64,000 nt of DNA. Origin: Sphingobacteriaceae bacterium. GTDB lineage: Bacteria > Bacteroidota > Bacteroidia > Sphingobacteriales > Sphingobacteriaceae. This document shows positions 26,971-35,425 of this stretch, one piece after another; within the stretch, counting starts at the first letter, position 1, and each line of letters begins with the position of its first letter. The DNA lies in contig JACMJM010000024.1 of NCBI GenBank assembly GCA_014380615.1, positions 1-64,000 on the forward strand, read 5' to 3'. Both the position numbers and the translations under genes were made by a program. The notes under the pieces were generated by a model. The model did no database searches. It was given only the letters and a program-made list of their open reading frames with translations, and was not told where the DNA came from.

Positions 26971-27702
26971 ATGGAAAATTCAATTATCAAAACCCAGGAA
27001 ATTTCCTTGGTGGAGGAAAAATTTCTCGACAAAAGAGTACAACGGCGTTCCTTTTTAAAGTATGCCGGAGCCGGAGCAGCAGGTATCGCCCTTGTAGCGG
27101 CGGGCTGTAAACGCAGCGATCATTCTTCTTTAATGGATGAGATGCCCGCCGCTGGAGTTTCGTTCGGTATGGGCGATGTAGGAATCTTAAATTACGCTTA
27201 CGCCTTAGAACAGCTGGAAGCCGCATTTTACACTCAGGTAATAAACTCTAAGTTCGGTGGTATGACAGCTACTGAGACAGCTTTATTGACAGACATCCGC
27301 GATCATGAAATTGCTCACCGTGAGTTTTTCAAAGCAGCGATTACCGCAGCAGGTGCTACCCCTATCGGAAATTTAGAGGTTAATTTTAGTACCATCGATT
27401 TTGGAAACCGCGCAAGCGTTTTGGGAACGGCTAAGGCATTCGAAGATCTTGGCGTTGCTGCTTATGATGGTGTAGGTTACCTGTTAAAAACGGATGCTTA
27501 CTTAGTGTTGGCAGGTAAAATAGTTTCTGTAGAGGCTCGTCATGCAGCTTATATACGAGAGCTGTTAGAAGTAAATAGTTTTTTAGGTGATCAGGTAGAT
27601 GCTTACTCAGTAAACGTTTCAAAAACTCCGCTTGAAGTACTTGCTATCGCAGGAACGTATATCAAAACTAAAATCGATCCATCTAGTTTACCAACATCTT
27701 AA
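26971..27702 (+). CDS. Exported ferritin-like domain protein, Tat-type signal with lipobox-like Cys
   Basis: A 243-residue protein. QRRSFLKYAGAGAAGIALVAAGC (twin arginine at 25-26, Cys46) resembles a twin-arginine signal ending in a lipobox, suggesting a folded, lipid-anchored export product. The rest is a four-helix ferritin-like bundle. Carboxylate/His motifs lie in ALEQLEAAFY, DIRDHEIAHREFF, AFEDLGVAAYDG and SVEARHAAYIREL, spaced as for a di-iron site. It belongs with the desiccation-related Pcc13-62-type ferritin-like proteins. It is in an operon with the next gene (12-bp gap) and divergent from the ECF sigma pair. Confidence 0.85.
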   Translation: MENSIIKTQEISLVEEKFLDKRVQRRSFLKYAGAGAAGIALVAAGCKRSDHSSLMDEMPAAGVSFGMGDVGILNYAYALEQLEAAFYTQVINSKFGGMTATETALLTDIRDHEIAHREFFKAAITAAGATPIGNLEVNFSTIDFGNRASVLGTAKAFEDLGVAAYDGVGYLLKTDAYLVLAGKIVSVEARHAAYIRELLEVNSFLGDQVDAYSVNVSKTPLEVLAIAGTYIKTKIDPSSLPTS

Positions 27703-27713
27703 TTGAAAACATC

Positions 27714-28616
27714 ATGAATATTGTAAATATATTAGAAGAAATAGAAAAAGTAGACGGAGAAATCTACGAACGTTTAAGTCCGCGTAGAAAAGCGATGAAA
27801 GACTTTTTTAGCATGGGTGGAAAAATTGCGGCCGCTGCAATGCCTTTTGCTCTTGGTTCGATGTTTAATAAAGCTTATGGTCAGGCGGCAATGCCCTCTA
27901 CCATTATAGATGTTTTGCAGTATGCCTTAACATTAGAGCATTTCGAATACAACTTTTATTTAAGAGCCAATGCCGCTACAAGTTTACCAATTCCTGCCGG
28001 CGATCAACGAAATGCCATCATTATGATTCGCGATAGCGAAAAAAAGCATGTCGATTTTTTAAAAATTGTTTTAGGTCAGCTGAATCAAACACCGGTAGCT
28101 GAAAAAACCACCTACGATTTTACTGCGAGTAATACCTTCCCGGATATCTTTACTAACTACGGTACTTTCCTTGCTGTAGCGCAAGCTATTGAAGATACCG
28201 GCGTTAGAGCATACAAAGGCCGTGCTGCAGAGTTAAAGGGCGAAAAAGTGGTATTAACCGCTGCTTTAGGAATCCACGCTGTAGAGGCCCGTCACGCGGC
28301 TAAAATTCGCTACATGCGCAGGTTAAACGGAGCAACAAATGCGGCAGCTCCTGCTGGTGCTACAACTCCGAATAATCTAACTAAGCCTTGGATAGCAGGT
28401 TCTGCCACAGTGTTTAACGATTTAGGTGTTTCTGCTGCCGACGGAAACTACGGTGGCGCAACTAAAGAGAATAATATTGTTCATGCTGGCGTAACTATCA
28501 CAAGCCTTGCCGGTGTAGGCGGAAATATTCCATATAGCGCAGCTGCTGAAGCATTTGATGAGCCGTTAACAAAGAACGAAGTTCTTGCTCTTGTGGCTCC
28601 TTTCGGAGTTTCGTAG
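27714..28616 (+). CDS. Exported ferritin-like domain protein
   Basis: A 300-residue paralogue of the preceding protein. PRRKAMKDFFSMGGKIAAAAMPFALGSMFNKAYGQ is a twin-arginine-like signal with AxG-type cleavage near residue 57 and no lipobox Cys. Helical motifs ALTLEHFEYNFYLRA, DSEKKHVDFLKI, AIEDTGVRAYKGRA and AVEARHAAKIRYMR reproduce the di-iron carboxylate pattern. The C-terminal 70 residues (NLTKPWIAGSATVFND onward) form an extra domain. The substrate (iron storage, oxidase or stress protection) is not known. A strong hairpin follows. Confidence 0.83.
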   Translation: MNIVNILEEIEKVDGEIYERLSPRRKAMKDFFSMGGKIAAAAMPFALGSMFNKAYGQAAMPSTIIDVLQYALTLEHFEYNFYLRANAATSLPIPAGDQRNAIIMIRDSEKKHVDFLKIVLGQLNQTPVAEKTTYDFTASNTFPDIFTNYGTFLAVAQAIEDTGVRAYKGRAAELKGEKVVLTAALGIHAVEARHAAKIRYMRRLNGATNAAAPAGATTPNNLTKPWIAGSATVFNDLGVSAADGNYGGATKENNIVHAGVTITSLAGVGGNIPYSAAAEAFDEPLTKNEVLALVAPFGVS

Positions 28617-28638
28617 GGTTTGGTTGATGATTAATATG

Positions 28639-28668
28639 AAGAAGGGCGCCCGTTTGAGCGCCCTTCTT
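28639..28668. terminator. Terminator between the ferritin-like operon and xylA
   Basis: AAGAAGGGCGC (28639-28649) and GCGCCCTTCTT (28658-28668) form an 11-bp GC-rich stem with an 8-nt loop, followed on the plus strand by TTGTTTATT. It lies 22 bp after the ferritin-like stop and 6 bp before the xylA stop on the other strand, so it could serve both. Confidence 0.8.
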
Positions 28669-28673
28669 GTTTA

Positions 28674-30005
28674 TTAAATATACCTGTTAATAATATTTTC
28701 CAGATATTCCTGCTTTCCGCTGATTGTTGCAGGTTCTCCGTTTTCGATAGCATATGCTCTTAAATCTTCTAAAGACAATTTACCATCTTCAAATTCTTTT
28801 CCTTTTCCCGAGTCAAAAGATGCGTAACGCTCTTCACGGATTTTTTTGTAGTCGGATTTTTGAAGGATATTGTCTGCTGTTATCAATGCCCTTGCGAAAG
28901 TGTCCATACCGCCAACATGCGCATAGAACAGATCCTTCATATCTGTAGAATTTCTTCTGATCTTGGCGTCGAAATTTACACCACCGCCCTGTAGGCCACC
29001 AGCCTCAAGGAAGATCAGCATCGCTTCCGTTATTTCATTCAAGTTGTTAGGGAACTGATCGGTATCCCAGCCATTTTGGTAATCGCCACGATTCGCGTCA
29101 ACAGATCCAAGCATGCCGGCATCTGCGGCAACCTGCAACTCGTGCTGGAAGGTATGGCCCGCCAGTGTAGCATGGTTCACTTCAATATTAATCTTGAAAT
29201 CTTTTTCAAGTCCGAATTGATTCAGGAAGCCAATAACTGTAGCGCAGTCGAAATCATACTGATGTTTTGATGGCTCTGCTGGCTTAGGTTCGATAAAGAA
29301 CGTGCCTTTAAATCCGTTTTTGCGGGCGTAATCTTTAGCAGTATGAAGAAAGCGTGCGAAATGTTCCTGTTCGCGCTTCATATCGGTGTTCAGCAAAGTC
29401 ATATATCCTTCACGGCCTCCCCAAAATACGTAATTTTCACCATCCAAGGCAATTGTAGCGTCGAGGGCTGCTTTTACCTGCGCAGCGCCGTGGCTTAGAA
29501 CATGGAAATCCGGATTGGTTGATGCCCCGTTCATGTAGCGTGGATTAGAGAACAAGTTTGCGGTTCCCCAAAGCAGTTTTACACCGCTTTCCGCTTGTTT
29601 TTGTTTGGCGTAATCAACTAAGGCCTGCAGTCTTCGTTCATTCTCAACAATATCATTGCCATAGTCTACCACATCCACATCATGAAAGCAATAGAAGGGT
29701 AAATTCATTTTGGTTAAGAACTCAAACGCGGCGTCCATTTTATCTTTTGCTCTTTCAACTGCATCGCTTTTTTTATCCCAGGGAAAAACATGCGTAGGCG
29801 CTCCAAAAGGATCGGCACCATTGCCAACAAAAGAGTGCCAGTAAGCTCCCGCAAAGCGGAAATGATCTTTTAATGTTTTTCCTGCTACTACACGATTTTC
29901 ATCGTACCATCTAAAGGCCAGAGGATTATCTGACTCTAAGCCTTCAAATTTGATTTGGCTGATGCCTTTAAAAAATTCGGTATCACCTGTTACTACATTT
30001 CCCAT
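28674..30005 (-). CDS. xylA: Xylose isomerase
   Basis: Isomerises D-xylose to D-xylulose in the cytoplasm. At 443 residues it is the class II (longer) type. Signatures: [17 protein letters not shown], the [18 protein letters not shown] metal/substrate segment with Glu and Lys, [14 protein letters not shown] with the metal-ligand His, and [29 protein letters not shown] with the C-terminal Asp ligands. The catalytic His region CFHDVDV is present. It lies 1 bp after xylB in the same transcript, under the LacI-type operator upstream of xylB. Confidence 0.97.
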   Translation of the reverse strand: MGNVVTGDTEFFKGISQIKFEGLESDNPLAFRWYDENRVVAGKTLKDHFRFAGAYWHSFVGNGADPFGAPTHVFPWDKKSDAVERAKDKMDAAFEFLTKMNLPFYCFHDVDVVDYGNDIVENERRLQALVDYAKQKQAESGVKLLWGTANLFSNPRYMNGASTNPDFHVLSHGAAQVKAALDATIALDGENYVFWGGREGYMTLLNTDMKREQEHFARFLHTAKDYARKNGFKGTFFIEPKPAEPSKHQYDFDCATVIGFLNQFGLEKDFKINIEVNHATLAGHTFQHELQVAADAGMLGSVDANRGDYQNGWDTDQFPNNLNEITEAMLIFLEAGGLQGGGVNFDAKIRRNSTDMKDLFYAHVGGMDTFARALITADNILQKSDYKKIREERYASFDSGKGKEFEDGKLSLEDLRAYAIENGEPATISGKQEYLENIINRYI

Positions 30006-30006
30006 T

Positions 30007-31491
30007 TTATGATTTTTTTAAATGTTTATCTAATAGTTGTTTCCAATCCTGGTAGATCGGGTCGTATTTCTGTGCTTTTGACGGCTCAATTAAAGTAAGC
30101 GGCTTAGTATTATTAAAAGCTTCCTTTTCAGACGCAAATGCTTTGCTTCCTATTCCGGCGCCCAAAGCTGCGCCAACGCTTCCATCGTTTTCATAAAGCT
30201 CTACCGGAACATTAGTTGCGTTTACAAAAGCTTCGGTGAAAACCGGACTTAAAAATAAATTAGCTTTCCCCGCCCGGATAACAGAAGGGTTTATTCCGGT
30301 TTCGCGCATAATATCCAGCCCGTACCTAAAGGCGAAAGCAATTCCTTCCTGCACCGCTCTGAAAATGTGGGCCGGAGTATGTAAATTGAAATCGATGTTG
30401 CCGAAATGCGCTCCTACGATTTTATTGTTCAACATTCTTTCGGCCCCGTTTCCGAAAGGAAGTACTCTTAATCCATCGCTGCCTTCGGCTATAGTAGCGC
30501 AGTGGGCGTTCATTTCGGGATAATCAATACCTGCGGTTAAATTCTTTTTGGTCCAGCTGTTTAATATGCCGGTACCGTTAATGCACAGAAGTACACCTAG
30601 CCTTGTTTTCGTGCCGGTGTGATTTACGTGCGCAAAGGTGTTAACACGCGATTGTTTATCGTATGTTACCTGATCGCTAACTCCATAAATTACACCAGAG
30701 GTACCGGCAGTTGCGGCAACTTCTCCCGGATTCAGAACATTTAAGGATAAAGCGTTATTTGGCTGGTCGCCTGATTTATAGCTGACCGGAATGCCTGGTT
30801 TCAGCGAAAGCTTTTCAGCAACCGCTTTTGTTAGATGTCCGTGATCGGCAAATACCGACATTACGGTTGCGATCAAGTTCTTATCAAAACCGAAGCAGTT
30901 TAATATATCGTCAGAAATAGAGTTGTTTTGAAAATCCCAAAAAATTCCCTCAGAGAGTGCCGAGTTACTGGTAGTTAACTGGCCGGTAAGCTTGAGCGAA
31001 ATAAAGTCGCCGGGGAGCATAATTTTATCTATTTTCTCGTAGATATGCGGTTCGTTCTCTTTAACCCAGGCGAGTTTAGCAGCGGTGAAATTTCCAGGCG
31101 AGTTTAACAGGTGAGAAAGGCTTTTTTCTTCTCCGATTTGTTTTAACGCCCGTTCCCCGATTTCTACAGCGCGGCTGTCGCACCAAATAATCGAATCACG
31201 AAGCACGTTTTGATTTTTATCGATCACCACCAAACCATGCATCTGGTATGCGATACCGATAGCCGAAATATCTTTCGGGTTATATGACTGTGTTGCATTG
31301 GCTTTTAAAATGGCCTGCTGTACATGCTCCCACCACATTTCGGGCGATTGCTCTGCCCAACCTGGCTTTAATGAGGTTATGGCCGATTCATTATCAGGAT
31401 ACCGCGCCGAAGCTATTGTTTGTTGAGTCTCGGATTCTACAACCGAAACTTTTATAGAAGATGTACCAACATCGATACCAAGTAAAAGCAT
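30007..31491 (-). CDS. xylB: Xylulokinase (FGGY family)
   Basis: Phosphorylates D-xylulose to xylulose 5-phosphate for the pentose phosphate pathway. A 494-residue FGGY kinase: [15 protein letters not shown] (phosphate 1), [25 protein letters not shown] (substrate contact), [33 protein letters not shown] (adenosine and catalytic Asp region) and [15 protein letters not shown] at the C-terminus. It is the first gene of the xylBA operon, with a 14-bp palindrome 15-28 bp before its ATG at the expected transcription start. Confidence 0.95.
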   Translation of the reverse strand: MLLLGIDVGTSSIKVSVVESETQQTIASARYPDNESAITSLKPGWAEQSPEMWWEHVQQAILKANATQSYNPKDISAIGIAYQMHGLVVIDKNQNVLRDSIIWCDSRAVEIGERALKQIGEEKSLSHLLNSPGNFTAAKLAWVKENEPHIYEKIDKIMLPGDFISLKLTGQLTTSNSALSEGIFWDFQNNSISDDILNCFGFDKNLIATVMSVFADHGHLTKAVAEKLSLKPGIPVSYKSGDQPNNALSLNVLNPGEVAATAGTSGVIYGVSDQVTYDKQSRVNTFAHVNHTGTKTRLGVLLCINGTGILNSWTKKNLTAGIDYPEMNAHCATIAEGSDGLRVLPFGNGAERMLNNKIVGAHFGNIDFNLHTPAHIFRAVQEGIAFAFRYGLDIMRETGINPSVIRAGKANLFLSPVFTEAFVNATNVPVELYENDGSVGAALGAGIGSKAFASEKEAFNNTKPLTLIEPSKAQKYDPIYQDWKQLLDKHLKKS

Positions 31492-31505
31492 AATCAGGTT
31501 TAAAT

Positions 31506-31519
31506 TGCCAACGTTGGCA
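31506..31519. promoter_or_regulatory. LacI-type operator upstream of xylB (and lacI-type gene)
   Basis: TGCCAACGTTGGCA is a perfect 14-bp palindrome with the central CG typical of LacI/PurR/CcpA-family operators. On the minus strand it immediately follows TACCTTTA (31527-31520), one mismatch from the -7 consensus TAnnTTTG. It would therefore cover the xylB transcription start. A near copy lies at 32600-32612. Confidence 0.75.
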
Positions 31520-31577
31520 TAAAGGTAAAACTATTATTTTTAAATCCTTAGATTTAGGATCTGAAATTGAAGAAATT

Positions 31578-32597
31578 TTGAAAAAACCTACTATCCTAGA
31601 TATCGCAAAAGAATTGAATATCACTTTTTCAACTGTGGCCCGTGCCTTAAACGATCATCCTGCTATAAGTATCACAACTAAGAAAGCTGTAAGAGAAACC
31701 GCTGAGAGGTTAAATTACAGGCAAAATAAAATCGCTTCTTCGCTTAGATCGGGTAGGAGTAATATAATTGGTGTTTTGGTACCCAACCTGCATGTAAGTT
31801 TTTTCAGTTCGGTAGTTTCAGGTATCGAAAAGGTGATGAATGAGAACGGGTATAATATTTTGCTTTATCAGTCGAATGAATCTAAAGAACACGAGGCCCG
31901 TGGCATCGAAACCTTTATGCAATCCAGAGTAGACGGGATTATTTCATCAGTAACAACAGAAACCAGTGAGGATGTTTATCAGGAGATCAAAAGCAGAAAT
32001 ATTCCTTTATTGTTTTTCGACAGGGGGCTGAGTGGTTTTAATGTTTCATCGGTGGTAATCGATGACTATAAAGGAGGGTTTATAGCTACCGAACACCTTA
32101 TAAAACAAGGCTATAAGAATATTCTTCATATTACCGCCCATCAGGAAATCGCGATTTTTAAGAATAGGTTGCGAGGTTATATAGATGCTTTGGAGTACAA
32201 CAATATCCCTGTACGTGAAGAGTTAATCATAAAAGGAAACTTCTCGCTTGAATTTGGAAAGGATGTAGTTAGAAGAACCCGCTTACAAAATATAAACTAC
32301 GATGCCATTTTTGCTTTAGAAGATTATACGGCTATGGGAGCTATGCAAGCCTTAAAAGAAGCCGGAACCAAAATTCCGCATGAGGTAGGCGTAATTGGTT
32401 TCGCGAACGAGGCTTTTGGCAGTTTAGTAAGTCCTGCATTGTCAACCATCGATCAGCAAACAGCTAAAATGGGTGAGGAGGCAGCGCGTTTATTCCTTAA
32501 ACAGCTATTAGTTAAAAACAAGATCTTCGTGCCCGAAAAATTGATGCTGGAGCCAGTTTTAATTGTAAGAGAATCGTCTAACAGAATTAATACATAA
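31578..32597 (+). CDS. LacI family transcriptional regulator
   Basis: A 339-residue repressor. KKPTILDIAKELNITFSTVARALNDHPAISITTKKAVRETAERLNYRQNKIASSLRSGRS is the helix-turn-helix and hinge, and NIIGVLVPNLHVSFFSSVVSGIEKVMNENGYNILLYQSNE opens the periplasmic-binding-protein-like sensor. GVIGFANEAFGSLVSPALSTIDQ is the C-terminal effector region. It starts at TTG 31578; the family normally begins just before KKPT, and no ATG fits. It sits between xylBA and the pectinesterase/GH43 genes, with operators on both sides. A pentose or xylose-containing effector is inferred. Confidence 0.92.
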   Translation: MKKPTILDIAKELNITFSTVARALNDHPAISITTKKAVRETAERLNYRQNKIASSLRSGRSNIIGVLVPNLHVSFFSSVVSGIEKVMNENGYNILLYQSNESKEHEARGIETFMQSRVDGIISSVTTETSEDVYQEIKSRNIPLLFFDRGLSGFNVSSVVIDDYKGGFIATEHLIKQGYKNILHITAHQEIAIFKNRLRGYIDALEYNNIPVREELIIKGNFSLEFGKDVVRRTRLQNINYDAIFALEDYTAMGAMQALKEAGTKIPHEVGVIGFANEAFGSLVSPALSTIDQQTAKMGEEAARLFLKQLLVKNKIFVPEKLMLEPVLIVRESSNRINT

Positions 32598-32599
32598 AC

Positions 32600-32612
32600 G
32601 CTAACGTTGGCA
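32600..32612. promoter_or_regulatory. Second LacI-type operator, upstream of the pectinesterase operon
   Basis: GCTAACGTTGGCA shares the 12-nt run AACGTTGGCATA with the xylB operator; one half-site is exact and the other has T for C. It starts 3 bp after the LacI-type stop codon, upstream of a TAATCTTG -7-like element (32636-32643) and of the pectinesterase ATG at 32670. Confidence 0.7.
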
Positions 32613-32669
32613 TAGGATTAAAGAATATTTCTCGTTAATCTTGTATTTCCTCAAATAACCAATTTTGCA

Positions 32670-33671
32670 ATGCGAAGAATAGGCTTTATATTCTTTTCGC
32701 TCTTCTTGTTTTTAACAACTGGTGCGAAATCACAGGTAAATCCGGTGTTAATAACTGTAGCTAAGGATGGGAGCGGCGATTACCGTACCATACAGGAAGC
32801 CGTTAACGCAGTCCGCGACCTCTCCCAAAAATCAGCCAAAATCTTTATAAAAAAAGGTGTTTATCAGGAGAAACTTGTAATACCCTCCTGGAAAACAAAT
32901 ATTAACCTGATAGGAGAAGATAAGTACAGCACTATTATAACAGGAAACGATTTTTCAGGAAAAGCCTATACTGGCCGGATTGATCCTTTCGGGAAAGATC
33001 TATACAGCACTTATACTTCGCACACTGTATTGGTTCAAGGCAACGATTTCAGAGCCGAAAACCTAACAATTCAAAATACAGCGGGTAGAGTCGGGCAGGC
33101 GGTAGCACTGCATGTAGAAGCAGACCGGGCGGTGATTTTAAACTGCAGGATTTTAGGCAATCAGGATACACTATATACCGCTACTGGTAACAGCAGGCAA
33201 TATTATAAGGATTGTTTAATTGAAGGTACCACTGATTTTATTTTCGGAGAGGCTACGGTAGTTTTTCAGAATTGCGTTATTAAGAGCTTATCCAACTCAT
33301 ACATTACAGCGGCGGCTACCACTCCTGTTCAGGAGTATGGGTATGTTTTTTTCGACTGTAAGCTAATTGCAGATACCGCGGCTAAGAAGGTTTATTTAGG
33401 AAGACCCTGGAGGCCATACGCTAAAACAGTTTTTATAAGGACCGATATGGGAAACCACATTTTACCTCAGGGCTGGGATCCCTGGAAAGGAGATAAAATG
33501 TTTCCTGATAAAGAAAAAACAACGCTCTATGCCGAGTATGGATCCTTAGGCCCTGGAGCTGCCACAACCAGCCGGATTGAATGGTCCAAACAAGTACCAA
33601 AAAGAGCTATCAGAAAATACACCCTTAAAAACATTTTTGGCGGGCCAAACGCCTGGACACCGATAAATTAA
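32670..33671 (+). CDS. Exported pectinesterase (carbohydrate esterase family 8)
   Basis: Removes methyl esters from homogalacturonan. A signal peptide (MRRIGFIFFSLFLFLTTGAKSQ) leads into a right-handed beta-helix. Catalytic features: GNQDTLY (acid/base Asp and oxyanion Gln), GTTDFIFGEATVVF (nucleophile Asp) and YLGRPWRPYAKTVF (substrate-binding Arg and Trp). The 333 residues are a complete single-domain enzyme. The next gene starts 4 bp after its stop, and the LacI-type operator upstream links it to pentose catabolism. Confidence 0.94.
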   Translation: MRRIGFIFFSLFLFLTTGAKSQVNPVLITVAKDGSGDYRTIQEAVNAVRDLSQKSAKIFIKKGVYQEKLVIPSWKTNINLIGEDKYSTIITGNDFSGKAYTGRIDPFGKDLYSTYTSHTVLVQGNDFRAENLTIQNTAGRVGQAVALHVEADRAVILNCRILGNQDTLYTATGNSRQYYKDCLIEGTTDFIFGEATVVFQNCVIKSLSNSYITAAATTPVQEYGYVFFDCKLIADTAAKKVYLGRPWRPYAKTVFIRTDMGNHILPQGWDPWKGDKMFPDKEKTTLYAEYGSLGPGAATTSRIEWSKQVPKRAIRKYTLKNIFGGPNAWTPIN

Positions 33672-33675
33672 TACA

Positions 33676-35328
33676 ATGAAGAACTATTTAATTTTTGGAA
33701 AGCAGATCGCATTCGCGTCATTTTTACTGGCTGGGGTTACACTTCAATCTCAGGCGCAATCAAACTATGTGTCGAAGGTTTGGGTAGCAGACCAAGGTAA
33801 CGGAACATATAAAAACCCGGTTTTAAATGCAGATTATTCCGATCCTGACGCGGTAAGGGTGGGCGGCGACTTTTATTTAACCGCCTCCTCTTTCGAAGAT
33901 GTTCCTGGTTTACCAATTCTGCATTCTAAAGATTTGGTTAACTGGACTATAATCGGGCACGCTTTAAAGCGACAAGTTCCAATCGAACATTTTTCAACAC
34001 CCCGGCATGGACAAGGCGTGTGGGCGCCCGCGATTCGTTTTTACAAAGGAGAGTTTTATATCTATTATCCCGATCCTGATTTTGGGATTTACGTTACCAA
34101 AGCAAAAAACGCCGCTGGGCCATGGTCCGATCCTGTTTTAGTTGTTGGCGGTAAAGGATTAATTGATCCTTGCCCGCTTTGGGATGATAATGGAAAGGTA
34201 TATATGGTGCACGCTTATGCGGGAAGTCGGGCCGGAATTAAGAGCATTATGGTAGTACGCGAATTAAACGCAGACGGATCAAAAGCTCTCGACGAAGGTG
34301 TGATAGTTTACGACGGGCATGATACTGACCCAACGATAGAAGGCCCTAAATTCTACAAAAGAAACGGGTACTATTATATTTTCGCTCCGGCGGGTGGTGT
34401 AGCAACCGGCTGGCAATTAGTATTGCGATCTAAAAATCTTTATGGGCCATACGAAAGACGAGTGGTGATGCACCAGGGATCGACTAATATCAATGGTCCG
34501 CATCAGGGTGCCTGGGTAAATACCCCTTCCGGTGAAGACTGGTTTCTTAATTTTCAGGATAAAGGCCCTTACGGAAGGGTTATGCATTTAAATCCGATGA
34601 AATGGATTAATGACTGGCCGGTTATCGGGCTTGATAAGGACGGCGATGGTACCGGGGAACCTGTATCTCTTTATAAAAAGCCTAATGTTGGTAAAACTTT
34701 TCCGGTGGTTACTCCGGTAGAAAGTGATGAATTTAACGGCACAAAATTAGGCTTGCAGTGGCAATGGATGGCAAATCCGAAAGGAACCTGGGCCTTTATG
34801 AATTCGGCAAAAGGTGCTTTAAGATTGTTTACCGATAAAATGCCCGATTCTGCCCGTAATTTATGGAGCGCAGCAAATGTGTTACTACAGAAATTTCCGG
34901 CAGATGAGTTTATGGTAACTACGAAACTGAAATTTACTCCGAATACTAACCTGGAGAACGAGAAGGTAGGTTTAGCGGTAATGGGCTTTAGTTACGCCAA
35001 CCTGGCACTTAAAAGTAAAAAAGACGGGATCTATTTGGTTTACACGGTTTGTAAGGATGCGCAGGGCGGAAAACCCGAGGTTGAAACTGTTATTACAAAA
35101 GTTGTCGACCCTACGATACACTTCAGGCTAAGAGTAACGGAAGGAGCAAGATGCAAATTCAGTTATAGTTTAGACGGTCAGTCTTTTACTGATGCGGGCG
35201 GTGACTTCCAGGCAGAAGTGGGGCGCTGGATTGGTGCAAAAGTTGGCTTGTTTGCTACCCGTCAAACTCAAATTAACGATTCGGGCTTTGCGGATTTTGA
35301 TTGGTTTAGGGTAGAGCCGGTTAAGTAA
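33676..35328 (+). CDS. Exported glycoside hydrolase family 43 (xylosidase/arabinofuranosidase type)
   Basis: A 550-residue enzyme with a signal peptide (to about residue 28, LQSQAQ). The five-bladed propeller shows the GH43 catalytic trio: NADYSDPDAVRVGGDFYLTASSFED (base Asp), GLIDPCPLWDDNGKVYMVHAYAG (pKa-tuning Asp) and TIEGPKFYKRNGYYYIFAPAG (acid Glu). The second half (from about 350, ESDEFNGTKLGLQWQWMANP) is the beta-sandwich domain common in subfamily 12-like members. With CE8 beside it, side chains of pectin (arabinan or xylogalacturonan) are plausible targets; released xylose would feed xylA/xylB. Confidence 0.92.
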   Translation: MKNYLIFGKQIAFASFLLAGVTLQSQAQSNYVSKVWVADQGNGTYKNPVLNADYSDPDAVRVGGDFYLTASSFEDVPGLPILHSKDLVNWTIIGHALKRQVPIEHFSTPRHGQGVWAPAIRFYKGEFYIYYPDPDFGIYVTKAKNAAGPWSDPVLVVGGKGLIDPCPLWDDNGKVYMVHAYAGSRAGIKSIMVVRELNADGSKALDEGVIVYDGHDTDPTIEGPKFYKRNGYYYIFAPAGGVATGWQLVLRSKNLYGPYERRVVMHQGSTNINGPHQGAWVNTPSGEDWFLNFQDKGPYGRVMHLNPMKWINDWPVIGLDKDGDGTGEPVSLYKKPNVGKTFPVVTPVESDEFNGTKLGLQWQWMANPKGTWAFMNSAKGALRLFTDKMPDSARNLWSAANVLLQKFPADEFMVTTKLKFTPNTNLENEKVGLAVMGFSYANLALKSKKDGIYLVYTVCKDAQGGKPEVETVITKVVDPTIHFRLRVTEGARCKFSYSLDGQSFTDAGGDFQAEVGRWIGAKVGLFATRQTQINDSGFADFDWFRVEPVK

Positions 35329-35425
35329 AGCTGGTCAGCGGAGATGAAGGTTTTATCCCCGAAAGGCTTTAATGCTAAACATCTTTAAATTATCTTTGAT
35401 TCTGGCATAAGCCAATAACGATCAC

